From: an uncultured Lachnospiraceae bacterium
GTDB lineage: Bacteria; Bacillota; Clostridia; Eubacteriales; Anaerofustaceae
DNA length: 64,000 bases
Reading direction: 5' to 3'
Assembly: GCA_944381375.1 (NCBI GenBank)
Contig: CALWKX010000002.1
Span: forward strand, 1-64,000
The notes under the pieces were generated by a model that was given only the letters and a program-made list of their open reading frames with translations, ran no database searches and was not told the DNA's origin. Numbering within the stretch: the first letter of the stretch is position 1; the number at the start of each line of letters is the position of its first letter. A program made the translations under genes and the position numbers. This document shows, piece after piece, positions 63,486 to 64,000 of this stretch.

Positions 63486-64000
63486 TTAATACTTTACCTT
63501 CCTTGACAAAATTACTCCGATTACACAAACAACTGCGGAAAATAAAAAATGGTATATAATTATCCTCACTGCGGCCGCTACAAAGAATTCGCCTGTCAGT
63601 ATATTTATAAGAAGGCTCGTATAATCAAAAAGCCATAAGTCGTTGTCGAAAAAAATTTCGTGAAACAACGTAAATAGCGGATCGAAAAACAAAGCCGCTC
63701 CTATGCCGATAAGCAGAATCAAAACAAGATTAATCAATCCTGCATTTCTCAAAGCTGTCCATATAACATTTTTTTTCAGACAAATACATACCGTCAGAAC
63801 ACCCGCAAATAAAATCACAGCAATATTTCTTACGACTTTATATGTTAAATAAAGATCCCGTACTTCGCCCATATGAAATATTTCCTGTGCATCAAAAAGA
63901 TAACTATATTCTCCAAAGCGAATACCTTCTATATTGAAATCTGCTCTTTCGCCCTTTAAAAACGACTGAATTTCATCAGTTATCCGCATTAGCTCTTCGG
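63486..64000 (-). CDS. TIGR01906/DUF1461-like membrane protein, 5' truncated by window edge
   Basis: An integral membrane protein family of unknown function. The visible part has ERADFN-type N-terminal residues followed by four membrane segments (about residues 50-75, 80-100, 115-135 and 140-160 of the visible ATG reading). The frame remains open to the right edge (EELMRITDE around the ATG at 63989), so that ATG is not the start and the N-terminal segment lies outside. It precedes tsaD with no gap. Confidence 0.75.
   Translation of the reverse strand, partial: EELMRITDEIQSFLKGERADFNIEGIRFGEYSYLFDAQEIFHMGEVRDLYLTYKVVRNIAVILFAGVLTVCICLKKNVIWTALRNAGLINLVLILLIGIGAALFFDPLFTLFHEIFFDNDLWLFDYTSLLINILTGEFFVAAAVRIIIYHFLFSAVVCVIGVILSRKVKY

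Noticed and set aside
63989-63989. ATG at 63989 as the start of the DUF1461-like protein
   Set aside because: The frame continues upstream to the window edge without a stop, and the known family has an additional N-terminal membrane segment.

Overview
The window looks like chromosome from an anaerobic, spore-forming, low-GC Firmicute (class Clostridia or close relatives). The evidence is the spore genes (yabP, yabQ, a CotF-like coat protein, a LysM protein resembling YaaH), Bacillota-type gene order (rapZ-yvcK, groESL under a CIRCE element, yabP-yabQ-divIC), AGGAGG-type ribosome sites, an adenosylcobalamin-dependent ribonucleotide reductase and an RnfC-like iron-sulfur protein. Species cannot be named from sequence alone.

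Layout. 1-4.2 kb: the hsdS (cut by the edge) and hsdR genes of a type I restriction-modification system. 4.4-7.2 kb: a thioesterase, a gene-poor stretch, then thiamine pyrophosphokinase behind a leader resembling half of a TPP riboswitch, and a DedA protein. 7.5-15.3 kb: a metal and redox island. It holds a P1B-type ATPase without an HMA domain, an RnfC-like protein and the copper-sensor-type CsoR, with a shared operator at both promoters, then a CydDC-like ABC exporter with YgbA and DUF454 genes behind a DtxR-like palindrome. 15.4-24.3 kb: flavoprotein, glucosaminidase, metal permease, phosphoesterase, phosphoglucomutase, LCP protein, phosphopantetheinyl transferase and a nuclease gene fragment. 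24.6-27 kb: two tRNA groups around a DUF3089 lipoprotein. 27-34.8 kb: methyltransferase, MazF-like toxin, uppP, a homocysteine methyltransferase-like gene, and the operon small membrane protein-rapZ-yvcK-AIR synthase-like-rph-rdgB. 34.9-42.7 kb: CotF, LysM protein, MmgE/PrpD, XRE regulator, GTP-type PEP carboxykinase, glyA and tRNAs. 43-50.9 kb: a two-component system overlapping a PcrA-like helicase, then uvrA and an Lrp regulator. 51.2-64 kb: yabP-yabQ-divIC-tatD, a MerR regulator divergent from a lipoprotein, groESL, class II nrdJ-traB, yacL, tsaD and a membrane protein cut by the edge.

The most unusual signal is a set of three intergenic DNA elements (15378-15464, 21255-21393, 50963-51109). 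Each consists of three consecutive perfect or near-perfect hairpins enclosed by a perfect GC-rich outer stem, so a single strand would fold as a three-armed cloverleaf with a four-way junction. Two of them share the outer-stem core GCGCGCAGCGC, but their internal arms are unrelated in sequence. Conserved architecture with unrelated arms is not what ordinary MITEs or terminators show. I do not recognise a described family for it.

Ten tRNA genes, all with encoded CCA, are present. No rRNA, CRISPR array, complete insertion sequence or prophage was found.
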